Source of the DNA: Bretschneidera sinensis
Lineage: Eukaryota; Streptophyta; Magnoliopsida; Brassicales; Akaniaceae
Assembly: GCA_023935145.1 (NCBI GenBank)
Contig: CM043699.1
Coordinates: 130,324,036-130,388,035 of the forward strand
Direction: 5' to 3'
DNA: 64,000 nt
In this document: positions 10,562 through 23,159 of the stretch, piece by piece
Numbering within the stretch: position 1 is the first letter of the stretch
Layout: the number at the start of each line of letters is the position of its first letter
The notes under the pieces: generated by a model
Told to the model about the DNA's origin: nothing
The model's input: the letters and a program-made list of their open reading frames with translations, nothing else
The model's database searches: none
Made by a program: the position numbers and the translations under genes

Positions 10562-11860
10562 TGAGGTGTGTTGTATGTAGAAAATGTGGATATATCAATG
10601 TTGGTTGGTCATGGTGCAATTCATTCCTTTGCATCCAATGTGTTTATGAAGTCTATTGATGTTTATATTAGTCCTTTGATGTATAATTTTATTGTTAAAA
10701 TTCCTACTGAAGATAGAATTAAGATTAAAACTATTTATTGGAGTTATGTAATCCGTATGGATGATAGAGAGTTTGACGTTGGTTTGTTTTCTTTGAATAT
10801 GCTTGATTTTGATTTGATTTTGGAGATGAATTGGTTGTCGGCATATTATGTTTGGGTTGATTGTTTTAAGGAGGAGTTTAACTCTCAGGGAAAAACGTAA
10901 GATACTAGCAAATTGTCTTATTTCTACCCTGACTGCTAGTAGATGGTTGAAGAAAGGTTGCGAGGAGTATTTGGCATACATAATAGATTCTAAAAACAAA
11001 AATAAGAAGTTAAACGAAATCTTAGTAGTGAAAGATTTTCCTGATGTGTTTCGTGAAAAGTTATCTAGATTACCTCCTAGCAAGGAGATTTAGTTTTCTA
11101 TAGATGTGATTTTGGGTTCAACACACATATCTATAACACCTTATTGAATGACACCAGCTTAGTTGAGAGAGTTGAAGGTACCATTTTAAGAAATGTTAGA
11201 TAAAATATTTATCAGACCTAGTGTGTTTGGGGAGCCTCTGTATTGTTTGTGAAGAAGAAAGATAAAACGATGAGATTGTGTATAGACTATAGACAGCTGA
11301 ATAAGATCATTATTAAGAACAAATATCTTTTGTCCAAGATAGATGATTTGTTTGAACTATTAAAGAGAGCGAGGGTGTTTTCGAAGATAAATCTAAGATC
11401 AGGTTATCACCAGTTAAGGATTAAGGAGGGAGACGTGGCTAAGACTGCTTTTAGGACACGTTATGGTCATAAGTTTCTCGTGATGCCATTTGAGTTGACT
11501 AATGCTCCACCAACATTCATGGACTTAATGAATAAAACGTTTAAACCATTTCTAGATAAATTTGTAGTTGTGTTCATTGATGACATTTTGGTGTATTCTA
11601 AGACTAAGGAAGCGCAGATAAAACATTTAGAAATTGTGTTGGAGATTTTGAGGAGAGAGAGATTATATGCTATAATTTTCTAAATGTGAATTTTGGCTGA
11701 ATGAAATAAATTCTTGGGGCATGTAGTATCTGAAGATGGTATAGTAATTGATCCACAGAAGGTAGAGGTAATGTTAAGTTGGGAAACACAAACTAATGTG
11801 ACTGAGATCAGAAGCTTCTTGGGGTTAGTTTGTTATTATAGATGATTTATTCATAATTTT
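10562..11860 (+). pseudogene. Gypsy protease and reverse transcriptase, unit 1
   Basis: The protease remnant (10568-10900) keeps HSFASNVF and the LDFDLILEMNWL region, but the catalytic Asp motif is replaced by GHGA, so it would be inactive. The reverse transcriptase follows: LSRLPPSKEI, then [29 protein letters not shown] and the palm motif FIDDILVYS (11243-11683), then FLGHVVSEDGI after two stops. The order PR-RT-RNase H-IN marks Ty3/Gypsy. Stops at 11091, about 11682 and beyond break the polyprotein. Confidence 0.88.
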
Positions 11861-12711
11861 TCTTTTATTGTAGTATTGTTGACTAGATTGACCAGGAAAG
11901 ATGTGAGATTTGTATGGTATGGGGAGCGCGAGAAAAGTTTCCAATTATTAAAGGAGAAATTAACTACAGCTCCAGTATTGGTGGTTCCTTCTGATGATGA
12001 AGGATTTGTTGTGAATAGTGATGCATCCCATCAAGAGTTGGGATGTGTGTTGATACAACATGGGAAGGTAATGGCATATTCTTCTAGGAAATTGAGGAAT
12101 CATGAGAGAAATTACCCTACCCATGACTTAGAGTTAGCTACCATAGTGTTCGATTGAAAATTTGGGGACATCATCTGTATGGAGCCATTTGTGAGATATT
12201 TACTGATCACAAGAGTTTGACAAACTGACCTACCTAGAGAGAGTTGAATTTGAAACAGAGATGTTGGATGGAGTTGATTAGTGACTATGATTGTATAATT
12301 TACTATCATCTAGAAAAGACAAAGGTAGTAGCTAATCCATTGAGTAAAAAATCCACAGAAAGATTAACTGCAATTGAGAGTCATGATGTAAAATTGACGA
12401 TAGATTTAAGAGAGATAAGAATGAAGTTCAACATCAGTGACAGAGGATCATTGTTAACAAATATGGTTATCCACATAGTAAATTGCTTGTTAGAGATGCA
12501 AGGTAGAGATGAAAAGATAGAAAAGATTAAGCAGGAAGTGCTTAGTAGAAGCAATATGAGTTCAAAATTAGAAATGAGGGTATCTTGATATTGGAACATG
12601 GGATTTGTGTTCCCAATGATACTGAGTTGAGAAAGAAGATATTGCATAGTGACTATGGAACCAACTTTTAGGAGCTGCAGAGATTTTTTTCAGCCAACTT
12701 GTGTATATGTA
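11861..12711 (+). pseudogene. Gypsy RNase H and linker, unit 1
   Basis: 11876-12157 is open and encodes [10 protein letters not shown], the RNase H catalytic region ([19 protein letters not shown]) and [19 protein letters not shown]. After a stop, RCWMELISDYDCIIYYH and a linker to the integrase continue to about 12650. The frame is then interrupted by a nested LTR at 12712. A decayed pol segment. Confidence 0.85.
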
Positions 12712-14460
12712 GGTAGTAGGCGCAAACTTAACTTACACTCACCAAACTTGTTTAGTTTTCCCTCCATTATGCATCTTCTTTAAACACTTGGGGACTGAAA
12801 GAAAGGTTGAAATAGCAAAATTTTGAAAGGGTTTACGGTGGAAATTTTTACGAGAAGCTATTGGAAAAATAGAAGGTAATAGTGTAATATTTATTTTTGA
12901 AATTTTAACATTTATGAAATTTCCCGAAAGTCAAAGTGGGAATTTCAAAGGGTGTGGTTTATGAAGAATTTAAGAAATAATTAGAAATTTAATACTAATA
13001 TTATGTCATGTGTTAACGAACAGCGACCGGAGGAAATTCTTGAGAGGAATGAGAAAGGCAAGGAAGTGATCCACGGGTAGCTGTAAGTGCTACGTGGTGA
13101 GTTGAGTTTATTTTAAGAAATCCAAATAAAAAATGAAAAATCTAGTAATAATATTAAAATTAATTATTAGCTTATATCTTGGTGATAAATAAAGATTTGA
13201 TTGATAGATATGATAAATAAATTCTTGATGAGCTATGGTTGATGTTTTAATACGAATTATGAGGAGATGAATTTTAGTAGATATTGACAAACTTTGATGG
13301 ATGATTTGATGTGATTAGGGATGAAATTTAGTGGATCTTAACAAACTTTGATGGATAATTTGATGTGATTTAGGATGAAATTTAGTGGATCTTGACAAGT
13401 TTTAAAGGATGATTTGATGTGATTTGGGATTAGTGAAATTTAGTGGAATTTTTATATAATTTGAGAAAAAATCAAGATGGTCAATTTAAATATTTTGATT
13501 TCATGTGATTTATATTTTACTGTTTATATGCATATTTAATATCATTGCTCATATGCATATGCATTAAATAAAAGAAAAGAACCGGAAAGGCAGTCAGTCT
13601 AATGAAAATGAAAGAAACGGGAAGGTAGCCGGTCTGATGAAAATGAAAGAACCGGGAAGGCAGCCGGTCTAAATGAGAATGAAATAACCGAGAAGGCTGC
13701 CGGTCTAAGATAATAACAACTTGTCGACATGTGGGAAAACGTTCCCATCATAATCATTCATGCATTGCATCTGTTTTAATTATTGTTTATATTATTAAAA
13801 TGTTGATGTGTGATGTGTTATTGTGAAATTATTCATAGATAGATGGGTCTCACTGAGAGACAGTTATGGTGATAAGAACCATCTAAATGATAGACATTAT
13901 GATGTGAACCTCATTACGAGGTAATTATGAGAGAATTGATGGTCTTAAGGTGAAACAATAAATAAGAGAAAGAGATTGATAGAGAATGGATATTATGACA
14001 TGTGTAGTCATAGTAGAGTGCTAGTATCAAGTATATGAGATATAAATTGATTTAAATATTAAAAGACTGTTTATACAAATAAGTACTTCTAGTAAATTTA
14101 ATTCACTGAGCTTGTGAAACTCGCCCCTCATTGTACAATGATTTCAGGTGGCAGACTTGACAAATAGTTTTGTGAGTTGAGGTTTAGAAGAAATCATTTT
14201 CTGTAAGTCACGTACGTGTCATCATCCTCAGACTAATGAGAAGAGAAAATAAAAATTTATTTGTAAATCTTCATACATTTTACGTTGTATAGAATGTTTA
14301 AATATCAGATTGATGTAACTCCCCTGTTGAGGGTTGAAGATTTATGAAAAATTTCTTTTGGTGTTGTTTATTTTATTTGTTGCATATATGTGTCGTGCTG
14401 AGATTTTCAAAATGTGATGACACCGTTTCGGGAGTGGCCAACCCGGGATGGATCATTACA
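12712..14460 (+). mobile_element. Nested LTR of the same family inside pol
   Basis: It carries the family landmarks: the agtgatccacgggtagctg block, the minisatellite (13575-13710) and the terminal cattaca at 14460. It is flanked by ATGTAG on both sides (12707-12712 and 14461-14466), which looks like a target-site duplication. It does not start TGTAATACTCG but ggtagtaggcgc, so its 5' part is shortened or replaced. It separates the RNase H linker from the integrase zinc-binding region. Confidence 0.8.
13283..13440 (+). repeat. Tandem repeat of about 54 bp, three copies, in nested LTR
   Basis: Three imperfect copies of a unit containing gacaaactttgatgga and gatgaaatttagtggatct. They are present in the nested LTRs at 13283 and 34297 but not in the other LTRs of the family. 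Confidence 0.85.
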
Positions 14461-15662
14461 ATGTAGCTGAATATATTTATAGATGTTTGTCTGTTAGTAA
14501 GTGAAGTTAGAGAATAAACATCCGGGAGACTTATTACAGCCTCTTCCTATGCTTGAATGACCATAGAAAAATGTGAGTATGGATTGTTTCTGGATTTTCC
14601 CATACCTAGAGAGGTCACGATATAGTGTGAGTGATAGTAGATAGACTTTCTAGGTCATCTCAATTTTTTCCAATTAAAACTAATTGGAGTCCTAAAAAGT
14701 TGGATGAACTGCATATAGCTGAGATTGTGAGGTTGCGTAGGGTACTATTGAGCATAGTGTCAAACAGAAATGTTAGATTTACATATTGGTTTTAGAGAGT
14801 CTTTCAAAAATCCACGGGTACGCATTTACAATTTAGTACAACTTTTCATCCCCAAACAGATGAGCAAACAAAAAGGATTATTAGAGTACTAGAAGATATT
14901 TGAGGGTAAATGTGATGAGTTTCTCAGTAAGTTGGGATGCTTACTTGCCATTGATTGAATTTGCTTATAATAATCAACATCAATCTAGTATTGTAATGGC
15001 ACCGTTTGAGGCATTGTATGGTAGGAGGTGTAGAACTCCTATATGTTGGGAAGAAGTGGGAAGGAAAAATATGTTTGGTCCATAAATTATTGAGTTAACA
15101 ACTTGGAGGATCAAACTGATTAGAGAGAACCTTAAAGTAGCACAGAGTAGACCGAATAGCTATGCTAATAATAGAAGAAGACCGCTTGAGTTTCAAGTAG
15201 GTGATTGGGTGCATTTGAAAATATCTCCATAGAAAGGTGTGTTGAGAGTCAAAAAAAAAAGTTGAGTCCGAGGTATATGGGACCCTATGAGGTTATTGAG
15301 AAAGTTGGGCTAGTTATGTATAGCCTGAAATTTTCTCTAGAGCTGAAACAGTTACATAACGTATTTCACGTTTCATTTTTTGCGAAAGAGCTTACATGAT
15401 GAATATCATAATATTTCGAGCCAAGCTATAGAAATTCAAGAAGATTTGACTTTTATACAAGTACCAGTGAGAAGTTTAGACAGAAAATAACAAGTCTTGT
15501 GTAATAAAGTAATTCCATTAGTTCAAGTTCTGTGGTGGAATAAAGATGTTGAAGAAATTACATGGGAGCATGGGAGTATGAATGAGGAAAGAGTGCCCCC
15601 AGCCTTTTCTTGAGTTAGATAAGGAAATTTCGAGGAAAATTTTTTAATAAGGTGGGCAGAAT
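14461..15662 (+). pseudogene. Gypsy integrase with C-terminal chromodomain-like tail, unit 1
   Basis: Reads on after the nested LTR: a zinc-region remnant (NVAEYIYRCLSVS), the catalytic core with RRVLLSIVSNRN and FHPQTDEQTKRII, then PLIEFAYNNQHQSSI and FEALYGRRCRTPICW (about 14930-15080), then KLSPRYMGPYEVIEKVG and LHNVFHVSFFAKEL (15205-15399), then a tail ending near WEHGSMNEERVPPAF that resembles a chromodomain. Several stops sit where Trp or Arg codons are expected. A purine-rich tract (aaggtgggcag) precedes the 3' LTR. Confidence 0.85.
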
Positions 15663-15999
15663 TGTAATACTCGTCTTCTTAAAGCAAGTTAAAGAAGTAA
15701 TTTTATAAATATTACATAGGATTAAAATAATATATAGATGAAAGATTTATTATTGAATAAAATAATTTTTTTGAAAAAAAACTAGGCGTTTACTGTCACA
15801 AATGAATGAAAAAAAGAGTGTTGAATGGTTGCTATTAAAACAAAAAAAAATGTGTTGGACGATTGCTGTTAAAAGAAAAGAAAAAGAAAAAAAAATGGGG
15901 GTCAACACCTAGACATCTAGGTGCTTACCGCACAACATGCAACATTGCATGTTAGCCAGCAAAGAATGAAAATGAAAAAGGTGGAGAATTGGTGCAGAC

Positions 16000-16001
<2 letters not shown>

Positions 16002-16085
<84 letters not shown>
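16002..16085. repeat. (TA)42 microsatellite in the 3' LTR
   Basis: Uninterrupted TA run of 84 bases. The homologous run in unit 2 (36983-36996) has only seven repeats. Confidence 0.95.
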
Positions 16086-16088
<3 letters not shown>

Positions 16089-17019
16089 TTTGCTTTATTT
16101 TGATTTTTCTTACCAAATCCAGTTTGGTTTCTTTCTTTCTTCAATTCAAATTATTCTCTTTCTTTAAATACCTGGAACCTCAAAGAAAGGTTGAAAGATT
16201 ATAATTTTGAAAAGGTTTACGAGAATTTTAAAGAGATTCGAAGGAAGCTCTAAGAAAAAAAAAGTAATAATTTGAATTTTATTTTTGAAATTTAGCATAC
16301 ATGAAATTACCCGGAATTCAATGTAGAAATTTTAAGGGGTATGAATTCTGGAAGAATTGAAGAATAAATTAGAAAGTTTAATATAAATAATATGTCAGGT
16401 GTTGACGAACAGCAATCGGGTGAAATTATTGAAAAGAGAAGGAAAGGCAAGGAGGTGATCCACGGGTAGCTTTAAGTGCTACATAGTGAGTTAGATTTAC
16501 TTTTAGTAATCGAGATATATATGAAATATAAAGTGATGATATTGAATTAATTATTAAACTATGATTGGATGATATATGAAAGTTGGTTGATGGATATGAT
16601 AGGAATGATTGATATGTTAAAGATTTATTATATGAGAAGTAATATTATTGAAATAATGAGTTGATTAAATAAATAATGAAGGGATAAATGAATTCCTTGA
16701 CAAGTTATGATTAATAATTTGATATTATATATAAGGAGATAATTTAATAAATATGTTAAAAATAATAATTTTGAGAAAGAGCTGGATAGCTAAATTGAAT
16801 GTTTGAATGTATGCTTGTTTTTATATTATTGGTGATAGGTGCTTAAATATTCATATTTAAGCCCCCTTATTTACATTTATTAGGTCCTTAGTTATGTTAT
16901 TTTACTCCATTTTACTTCATTTGTGTGTTTTACATGTGTTTATTGGGTATTGGAAGAAAAGTAGCAGTTTTGGCACTTAAAGGAAGAAACCGAGAATTCC
17001 TGGAGCAGCCTCTGGTCAA

Positions 17020-17133
17020 AGTGCGATCGATCGCACTACTACATGCGATCGAGCGCATATGCGATCGTTCGCACACATGAAGGATCGAGCGCAGCAATGC
17101 GATCAAGCGCAAGACGCATGCGATCGAGCGCAC
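17020..17133. repeat. GCGATCGAGCGC-type CpG-rich repeat cluster
   Basis: Six to seven variants of ATGCGATCGAGCGCA, including the perfect palindrome gcgatcgatcgc at about 17022. Strikingly GC- and CpG-rich within AT-rich DNA. Unit 2 keeps only two degenerate units here (about 37937-37975). Confidence 0.85.
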
Positions 17134-17694
17134 ATGTCTGAGTGTGAACAGTAAACTGCAGAACCCTATTTTGAAAATAACCCTATTTTGGAAATAAAAG
17201 AGTTTTGTGTTTTAGGAAAGTTTAGGAACTCATGAGCCTTCTAGGACTACTCAAGCCCTATAAATACACCTGTAAAGCACATGCAAATAATCACTTCTTA
17301 TACATCACTTCTTTTATCTTTTTGGAGTTGTAAGCTTTGGGAGAGAATTGACGCCTCTTTTCTCGGGTTTATTCTTCCCTTTATGTTTAGTTTATATATG
17401 ATGTTTATCTTAGACAGCATGTGTAACTAACTTTCTTATAGGGCTCGATTGAAGCCCTAGTTATGTCTTCTCATATATTTATTCATTTATAAATCTTTGC
17501 CAATAGCCTTTATTATGTTGCTTAACTTGATTAATGCTTGTGCCTATTTAAATTCCTTATATGTATGTGTATCGCCAACGTATGCATGTGGTATAGATTG
17601 GTTAGTTAGATCAATTTGGATGACCGAGTCCTGGGTCTAACATTAGTAACAAAGGATATCCACACCGGATTCTTGGATTAATCAACATGGAAAA

Positions 17695-17885
17695 CCGGGA
17701 GTAGATACCATGCCCTAGGACTCATGTGGTTGTTGATTTCCATAGTACTTATGCTTTCTTAAGGAACAACTCAAGCAGATACCATGCTGAATCCCTTAAG
17801 GAAGAAAAGACTTAGAGTAGATACCATGCCTAACTCGTTGCTTAGGGAAATCAATAGCTTAAGGAGTAGATACCATGCCCTTAGG
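17695..17885 (+). repeat. Four dispersed copies of gtagataccatgcc
   Basis: The motif gtagataccatgcc or a close variant (cagataccatgct) recurs four times with 40-75 base spacing within the solo LTR, each next to a short segment ending in tta or cta. Also present in unit 2 (about 38523-38705). Confidence 0.75.
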
Positions 17886-19168
17886 TTGGCGACCATTAGG
17901 TACACATGATAAGGCTAGTGCACTGATACATTATACAATTGGGAAAGTATAACTAGTGGTGAATATCAAAGCCCTGTGTCTTTATTATTATCAAATCACA
18001 CACAACAGTTATTTTATTTCTCTTTTAAACTTAAAGAAACTAATTCTAGATAGAAATTCACCAATCCCTGTGGAAATGATCTCGCACTTGCACACTATAC
18101 TACCACAGACCTTGTGCACTTGCAAGTAAAACGAGTGCGATTATTTGCTTATTAATTTAGGTAAATAAACGTGCAACAATTGATTATATGCATATTTCAT
18201 ATTATTGTTCATATGCATATGCATGAAATAAAAGAACCAGGAAGGTAGCCGGTCTAAATGGAACTGTGATAGTCGATATATGTTGGAAATAAAAGAACTG
18301 GGAAGGCAGCCGGTCTAAATGAAACCGTGATAGCCGGTATATGATGAAAATAAAAGAACCGGGAAGGCAACTAGTCTAAGCTAAAGCATGTTGACACATG
18401 GGAAGACGTTCCAAAATAATAATATAATTTAAATTCATGCGTTGCATTTGTTTTATATATTAATTATTATTTCTTGAGATGCTAAAGTGTTATTCTTGAT
18501 TGTAAATTTATTGATAGATGAATGAGTCTCATAGAGAGACAGAGAGACAAATTTGATGAGAAAGAAATATGAAAGTATGATGTGAAAAGAATTATCTAAG
18601 TGATTGATTATATGTTGTGAACCTCATAACGATGTAATTATGAGGTAGAATTGATAGTCTCAAGATGATTAAATATATGAAAAGAAGATATTGATAAATG
18701 ATGAGGATTATGATATGAGTAGTGATAAGAGAATGCTATTAGCGAATTATATGAGATACAGATGAATGAATATTGGAAGACTATTTGAACAATTGAATAC
18801 TTCTAGTAAATTTAATTCACTGAGCTTGTAAAGCTCACTCCTCACTGTTAAATAATTTTAGGTAGCAGGCAAGACAGATAGATTGGTGAGCTGAGATTCA
18901 AACTGAGTCATTATCTGTAAGCCACGTGGTCCACATCCTCATACTAATGGAAAGAAAAAAATATTTGTAAATATTCATGCATAATATGTTGTATATAATG
19001 TTTCAGTTGGGATCTTAATAATGTAACTCCCCTGTTGAGGGTTGAAGATTTATGTATGTAGATAATTTCAGTTAGTATTTTTATAGTGTTGCATATATGT
19101 GTCATGCTGAGATTTTAAAATGTGACGACACTGTCTCAGGGGTGGCTAACCCGGGATGGGTCGTTACA

Positions 19169-21443
19169 CTTATATACATGGTTTGGGCCCAAGACTCATG
19201 AGCTTAAACTTTTGAGTCATATTGGTGCCTATTCATGGATATCAAGCCCGTGTATTGCCACAAATTACTCAATTTGGAAGCCTAGGATGTTGGATTTGTT
19301 ATACTATAGTGAAGCCTAGGATGTTGGATTTGTTATACTGTAGTGTTATGCATAGACCTATTGAAGGTGATGGAACTAAACCGAAGCTTTTGCATAGGAA
19401 AACTGCACTCTGGAAGAAGCTTAAATCTATGTATGAAAGAAAGTCCACTCAGAATAAGGCTTTTATCATCAGGAAACTTGAAAATTTGAAATATAAGAAG
19501 GATCATTAAGTTGCGGAGCACTTGAATGGGTTTTAGAGTTTATTGAATTAGTTGACAATCTTGAAGCATGTGTTTGATGATAAGTTACAAGCCTTGCTAT
19601 TGTTGAGTTCATTGTCAGATAGTTGGGATACATTAGTGGTATTAGTTAATAAATCTATTGAAGATGGAATGTTAGCATTGGTACGTGTTAAAGACATTAT
19701 GTTTCATGAAGAAATCGGAAGAAATGAGCATGGAATCTCTTCTATGGCTGAGGCAATAGTTACAGAGAGTAAAGAGAGAAGTAAAAGCAGAAAACCTCAT
19801 TACAATCGTGATAAATCATGTGATAAGCCTAGATGGAGATCAAAGTCTAGAAAATGAGCTATATGTCATTATTGCAACAAGCCTAGTCATATTAGGCTCA
19901 AGTGTAGGAAATGAAGAGAGTCCATAATAAGGAAAAAGGCGAAGAGAAGAAAGTAGACAGTGGTACAGCTGCAATTGCATCTGATGCTGATGTTATTGTT
20001 GTTTGTGATGGTGCTTCTGTTAATTTCACATGTTATGGCTCCACTTAGGTAGCTGACACAAGTTCTACATCTCATATTACTTCTCACATAGATTTATTTT
20101 CAACCTATGTTATTAGTGATTTTGGCTCTATAAAGACAGCCAATGGTGCCTCATATAAAGTTATCAGCATAGGAGATATTTGGTTGGAATCCAACACTGG
20201 ATGCAAATTTCTCTTGAAAGATTCTAAACATGTTCCTAACATTCATCTTAATCTAATCTCCACTACTCAACTTGATGATGAGTTTTATGAGAGTAACTTC
20301 AAAGGTGGAGTGTGGAAGCTCTCTAGAGGATCATTGATTCTTGCAAAGGGAAAAAAAAGATTGATCACCTTTATAGATTGCAAGCTAAGTCATGTCAAAA
20401 CCAAGTGAATGATATTGAAGATGAGTCCATTGAGTTATGGCATAAGCGGCTCAGTTACATGAGTAAGGATGGGCTCTAGATTCTATCTAAAAAGCAAACA
20501 TTACCTCCCATAAAAGGTATGTCTCTGAAAAATTGTGCTCATTGCTTGGCTGGAAAACAAAAAAGAATTTTATTTCTTAGAACTCATCCTTCTAGACGTA
20601 ATGTTGTTTTGGATTTGGTTCATACTGATGTCTGTTATATGAAAGATAAATCCCTTAGTGGTGACTTTTATTTTTGTGACTGTTATTGACGATTTCTCTA
20701 TAAAAGTGTGGGTTGTTGCTTTACATTCTAAGGATCAAGTCTTTAATGCATTCGAAGAAATTCATGTGAAAGTTGAAAGAGAGACTAATTGGAAGCTGAT
20801 ATGCATTGAAGCAGATAATGGTGGTGAATACAAGGGTCCTTTTAAGAAGTACTACAAGGATTTCGATATCAGGCTTCAGAAAACTGTACCTAAAACACCG
20901 CAGAAGAATGGTGTAGCAGAGAGAATGAATAGAATTATAGAAAAAAGAATTCAATGCATGCTCTCTCATGCAAAGCTGCCTAAAACCTTTTAGGGTGAGG
21001 CAATGAGAACTACAATTGACTTTATTAACCTTTCTCCTTCAGCTCCTTTGAATGGTGATATACCAGAGAAGGTTTAGACTAGGAAAGATGTGTCCTACAA
21101 ACATTTGAGAATGTTTGGGTGCAGAGCCTTTGTTCACATTCCTAGAGTTGAAATATCCAAGCTTGATAGTAAGACTAATGTGTGTATATTCTTGAGTTAT
21201 GCACATAAAGAATTTGGTTACAGATTATGGGATCCGAAAGAGAAGAAAATTATCAGAAGCAAAGATGTTATGTTCCTTGAGGACCAAACCATTAAAGACT
21301 TACAGAAGATTGTGAAACCTAAGTTCTTCAATGAAGAAGATGTTAACTTGGACCCAATTTATTCTCTAGTTGTAGCTTATAATGATCATGGGGGATAAAT
21401 TTAGGGAGAAAATGAAGATGCAAGTGATAATGATAGTGATATT
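19169..21443 (+). pseudogene. Defective Tnt1-like Copia fragment (gag to post-integrase), unit 1
   Basis: Begins inside the Copia LTR (compare 51684). About 150 bases covering the LTR end and primer binding site are lost at about 19255, and gag has a second internal loss at about 19383. Recognisable parts: gag (19350-19860) with the CCHC knuckle CHYCNKPSHIRLKC; a protease whose catalytic motif is changed to DTSS; LNLISTTQLDDEFYESNFKG; the pre-integrase zinc region; an integrase core with VIDDFSIKVWVVAL, ADNGGEYKG and PKTPQKNGVAERMN; then FGCRAFVHIP. A Trp codon is TAG at 20991, where unit 2 has TGG. It stops at 21443 without reverse transcriptase. The element is dead. Confidence 0.88.
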
Positions 21444-22006
21444 ATCTTTCTCTTTCTCTTTCTTATCTTTTCTTTTTCTCATGTTGGAATAAGATTTTAC
21501 TTTATTATCTGTTATTTTCATTTGTTAGGAAAAAAAATTTCTCATGGATTCTCTAATTTCTTATATGAAAACTGTGAATCTTGGAATAAGATATATATAT
21601 ATATATATATATTTATTTATTTATTTACAGTTGAAGTTTAGTATATCACCGGGTCATATGGTTTGGCTAAGCTTTTTTGCAAATTTATTTTGATATTTAA
21701 TTTTTAAATTTGCAAAAAAAATAAAGTTAGTCAATTCCAAAAAAAAGAAATACTTCAAGGCTCCGTTTGTTTTGCAGGAAAATTTTAAGTGTAAACCACT
21801 TGCAGTGTAAAGTGTCATTTTCAATGTGTTTAGTAGAATGTAAATCAATTTCGTTCGTAAAATCAGATTTTACACCATTAAAAGATAAGATATAAAAAAA
21901 AACAACTTCCTCTTTTTTTTGGAAATGAAAATCAAAACACATTTCCCTACACTTCATTTCTCTCTTACCATATATTATTTAATTCCATGTGTCTGTTTTT
22001 TTTTTC
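21444..22006. other. AT-rich stretch with (AT)11, unit 1
   Basis: Counterpart of 384-975; the microsatellite is at 21591-21612. No gene seen. Confidence 0.5.
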
Positions 22007-22117
22007 TAAAAAAATTATTTCATTCAATAATAAATCTGTCATGCATATATTAATTAATTCCATATAATATTTATCAAATTACTTCTTTACCTTTACTTTA
22101 AGAACACGAGTATTACA
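22007..22117 (-). mobile_element. Reverse LTR tip, unit 1
   Basis: Same as 976-1086: the first bases of the reverse LTR, ending TGTAATACTCG at 22117 on the reverse strand. Confidence 0.8.
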
Positions 22118-22537
22118 GTTTAAGACTCGGATTGATTAAAAAAAATAGAAGTAAAGAAGAAGGAGAGAAGAAATACCTACAGTACTTCACTTGAGCATAT
22201 TCAAAGTAGCAGTTGAATGCTTGAATGTAAGCCCCTATGTAAATAGGGAGAAAATTTCAAAGGAGTGTTATTGACTAAATGACAAGAAGGATCTAAAGCA
22301 TCTTTGACATTTGACAAGAAAGGTATATCTACATTTATATCCGCACTTAGAGAAAATTGAAGGAGGATAATTGCACCCAAAAAAATCAATTCCATTGGGA
22401 CTGATTATGTATGCTTCAGTTGGGGCATGGGAGTTACATGTATCCTCTGTAATTTCTGGTAGGGACTACATGAGCCATTTTTTTATAAGCAAAGAAATAT
22501 GTATTCAGTGGGAAGAACTTACCAAAATTGTAACATT
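22118..22537 (-). repeat. Duplicated MADS 3' flank, unit 1
   Basis: Same as 1087-1506, with the same host/gag joint at gtaacatt. Confidence 0.75.
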
Positions 22538-23057
22538 CAATGGGAAGAACTTCTGGCCTAAATGATGCAAAAGCAACCTTCTGTCTATCTGTCATTGGCA
22601 AGACTTCAAAATATTTCTCAACATGTTTAATCCACTGCTCAGCTTCAATAGGATTTACAGATCCTCTAAAATACTGGGGTTTAAATTTAATAAATCTCAC
22701 AAAACAATCTCCTTGCATTTTATGTGCAAACACACCCTCTCCCTCATAAGCTCCTTGTCTCACCACATCAGGTACTGCTCTACCCCTTTCCTCTAATCTC
22801 CTCTGTAAATTATCAGCCATTTCTTCTGCTACATTCATTCTCTTTATAGCATGATCAAGAACTTCTCTCAACCTATCCCTCCTAATATCATATTCTCTCC
22901 CACTTCTACTAGTACCAACTGTACTAGTAACATGTTCCCTTACATGAACCACAGACTCGACCTCCTTTTCTGCTTCAGTTCTTCTACATATTAGGGCTCT
23001 ATCACATCCTCTCTGATTCAGAACTCTACCTCTAGATCTAGCACGTCCATGTGTCAT
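22538..23057 (-). pseudogene. Truncated reverse Gypsy gag, unit 1
   Basis: Open from ATG at 23057. By eye it differs from the unit 0 copy by one residue (NVAEEMADN for NVAEERADN). It is truncated by the same host joint. The primer binding site is at 23144-23155. Confidence 0.8.
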
Positions 23058-23159
23058 TCTTAGACTCTACATTAAAATGTAGTTTATTTACATCTTCCAC
23101 TTCTTTAAATTTTTATGCAGTCTACAGAATCGTAAAACCTAATGCTCTGATACCAAAAT

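Larger units (their letters stand above)
16833..18178 (+). mobile_element. Solo LTR of an unrelated Gypsy family (Tat/Athila-like)
   Basis: A 1346-base insertion starting TGATAGGTGCTTAAATA and ending GTGCAACA inside the 3' LTR. The flanks are attgg on the left and attga on the right; the orthologous insertion in unit 2 has attgg on both sides, so this is a 5-base target duplication with one later mutation. The end block (caccaatccctgtggaaatg, then a cytosine-rich stretch) resembles LTR ends of Tat/Athila-type elements. No internal domain is present, so it is a solo LTR. Confidence 0.82.
15663..19168 (+). mobile_element. 3' LTR of the forward Gypsy element, unit 1
   Basis: Starts TGTAATACTCGTC after the purine tract and ends cgttaca at 19168. 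Without the inserted solo LTR (1346 bases plus a 5-base duplication) it is about 2.15 kb, in line with the reverse LTR. It joins directly to an internal part of a Copia LTR at 19169, without a visible target duplication. Confidence 0.87.

Noticed and set aside
15917..16144. Tyr-Ile repeat proteins on both strands
   Set aside because: Translations of the (TA)42 microsatellite, not genes.
17020..17133. CRISPR-like spaced palindromes
   Set aside because: Irregular spacing, no constant-length spacers, eukaryotic LTR context.
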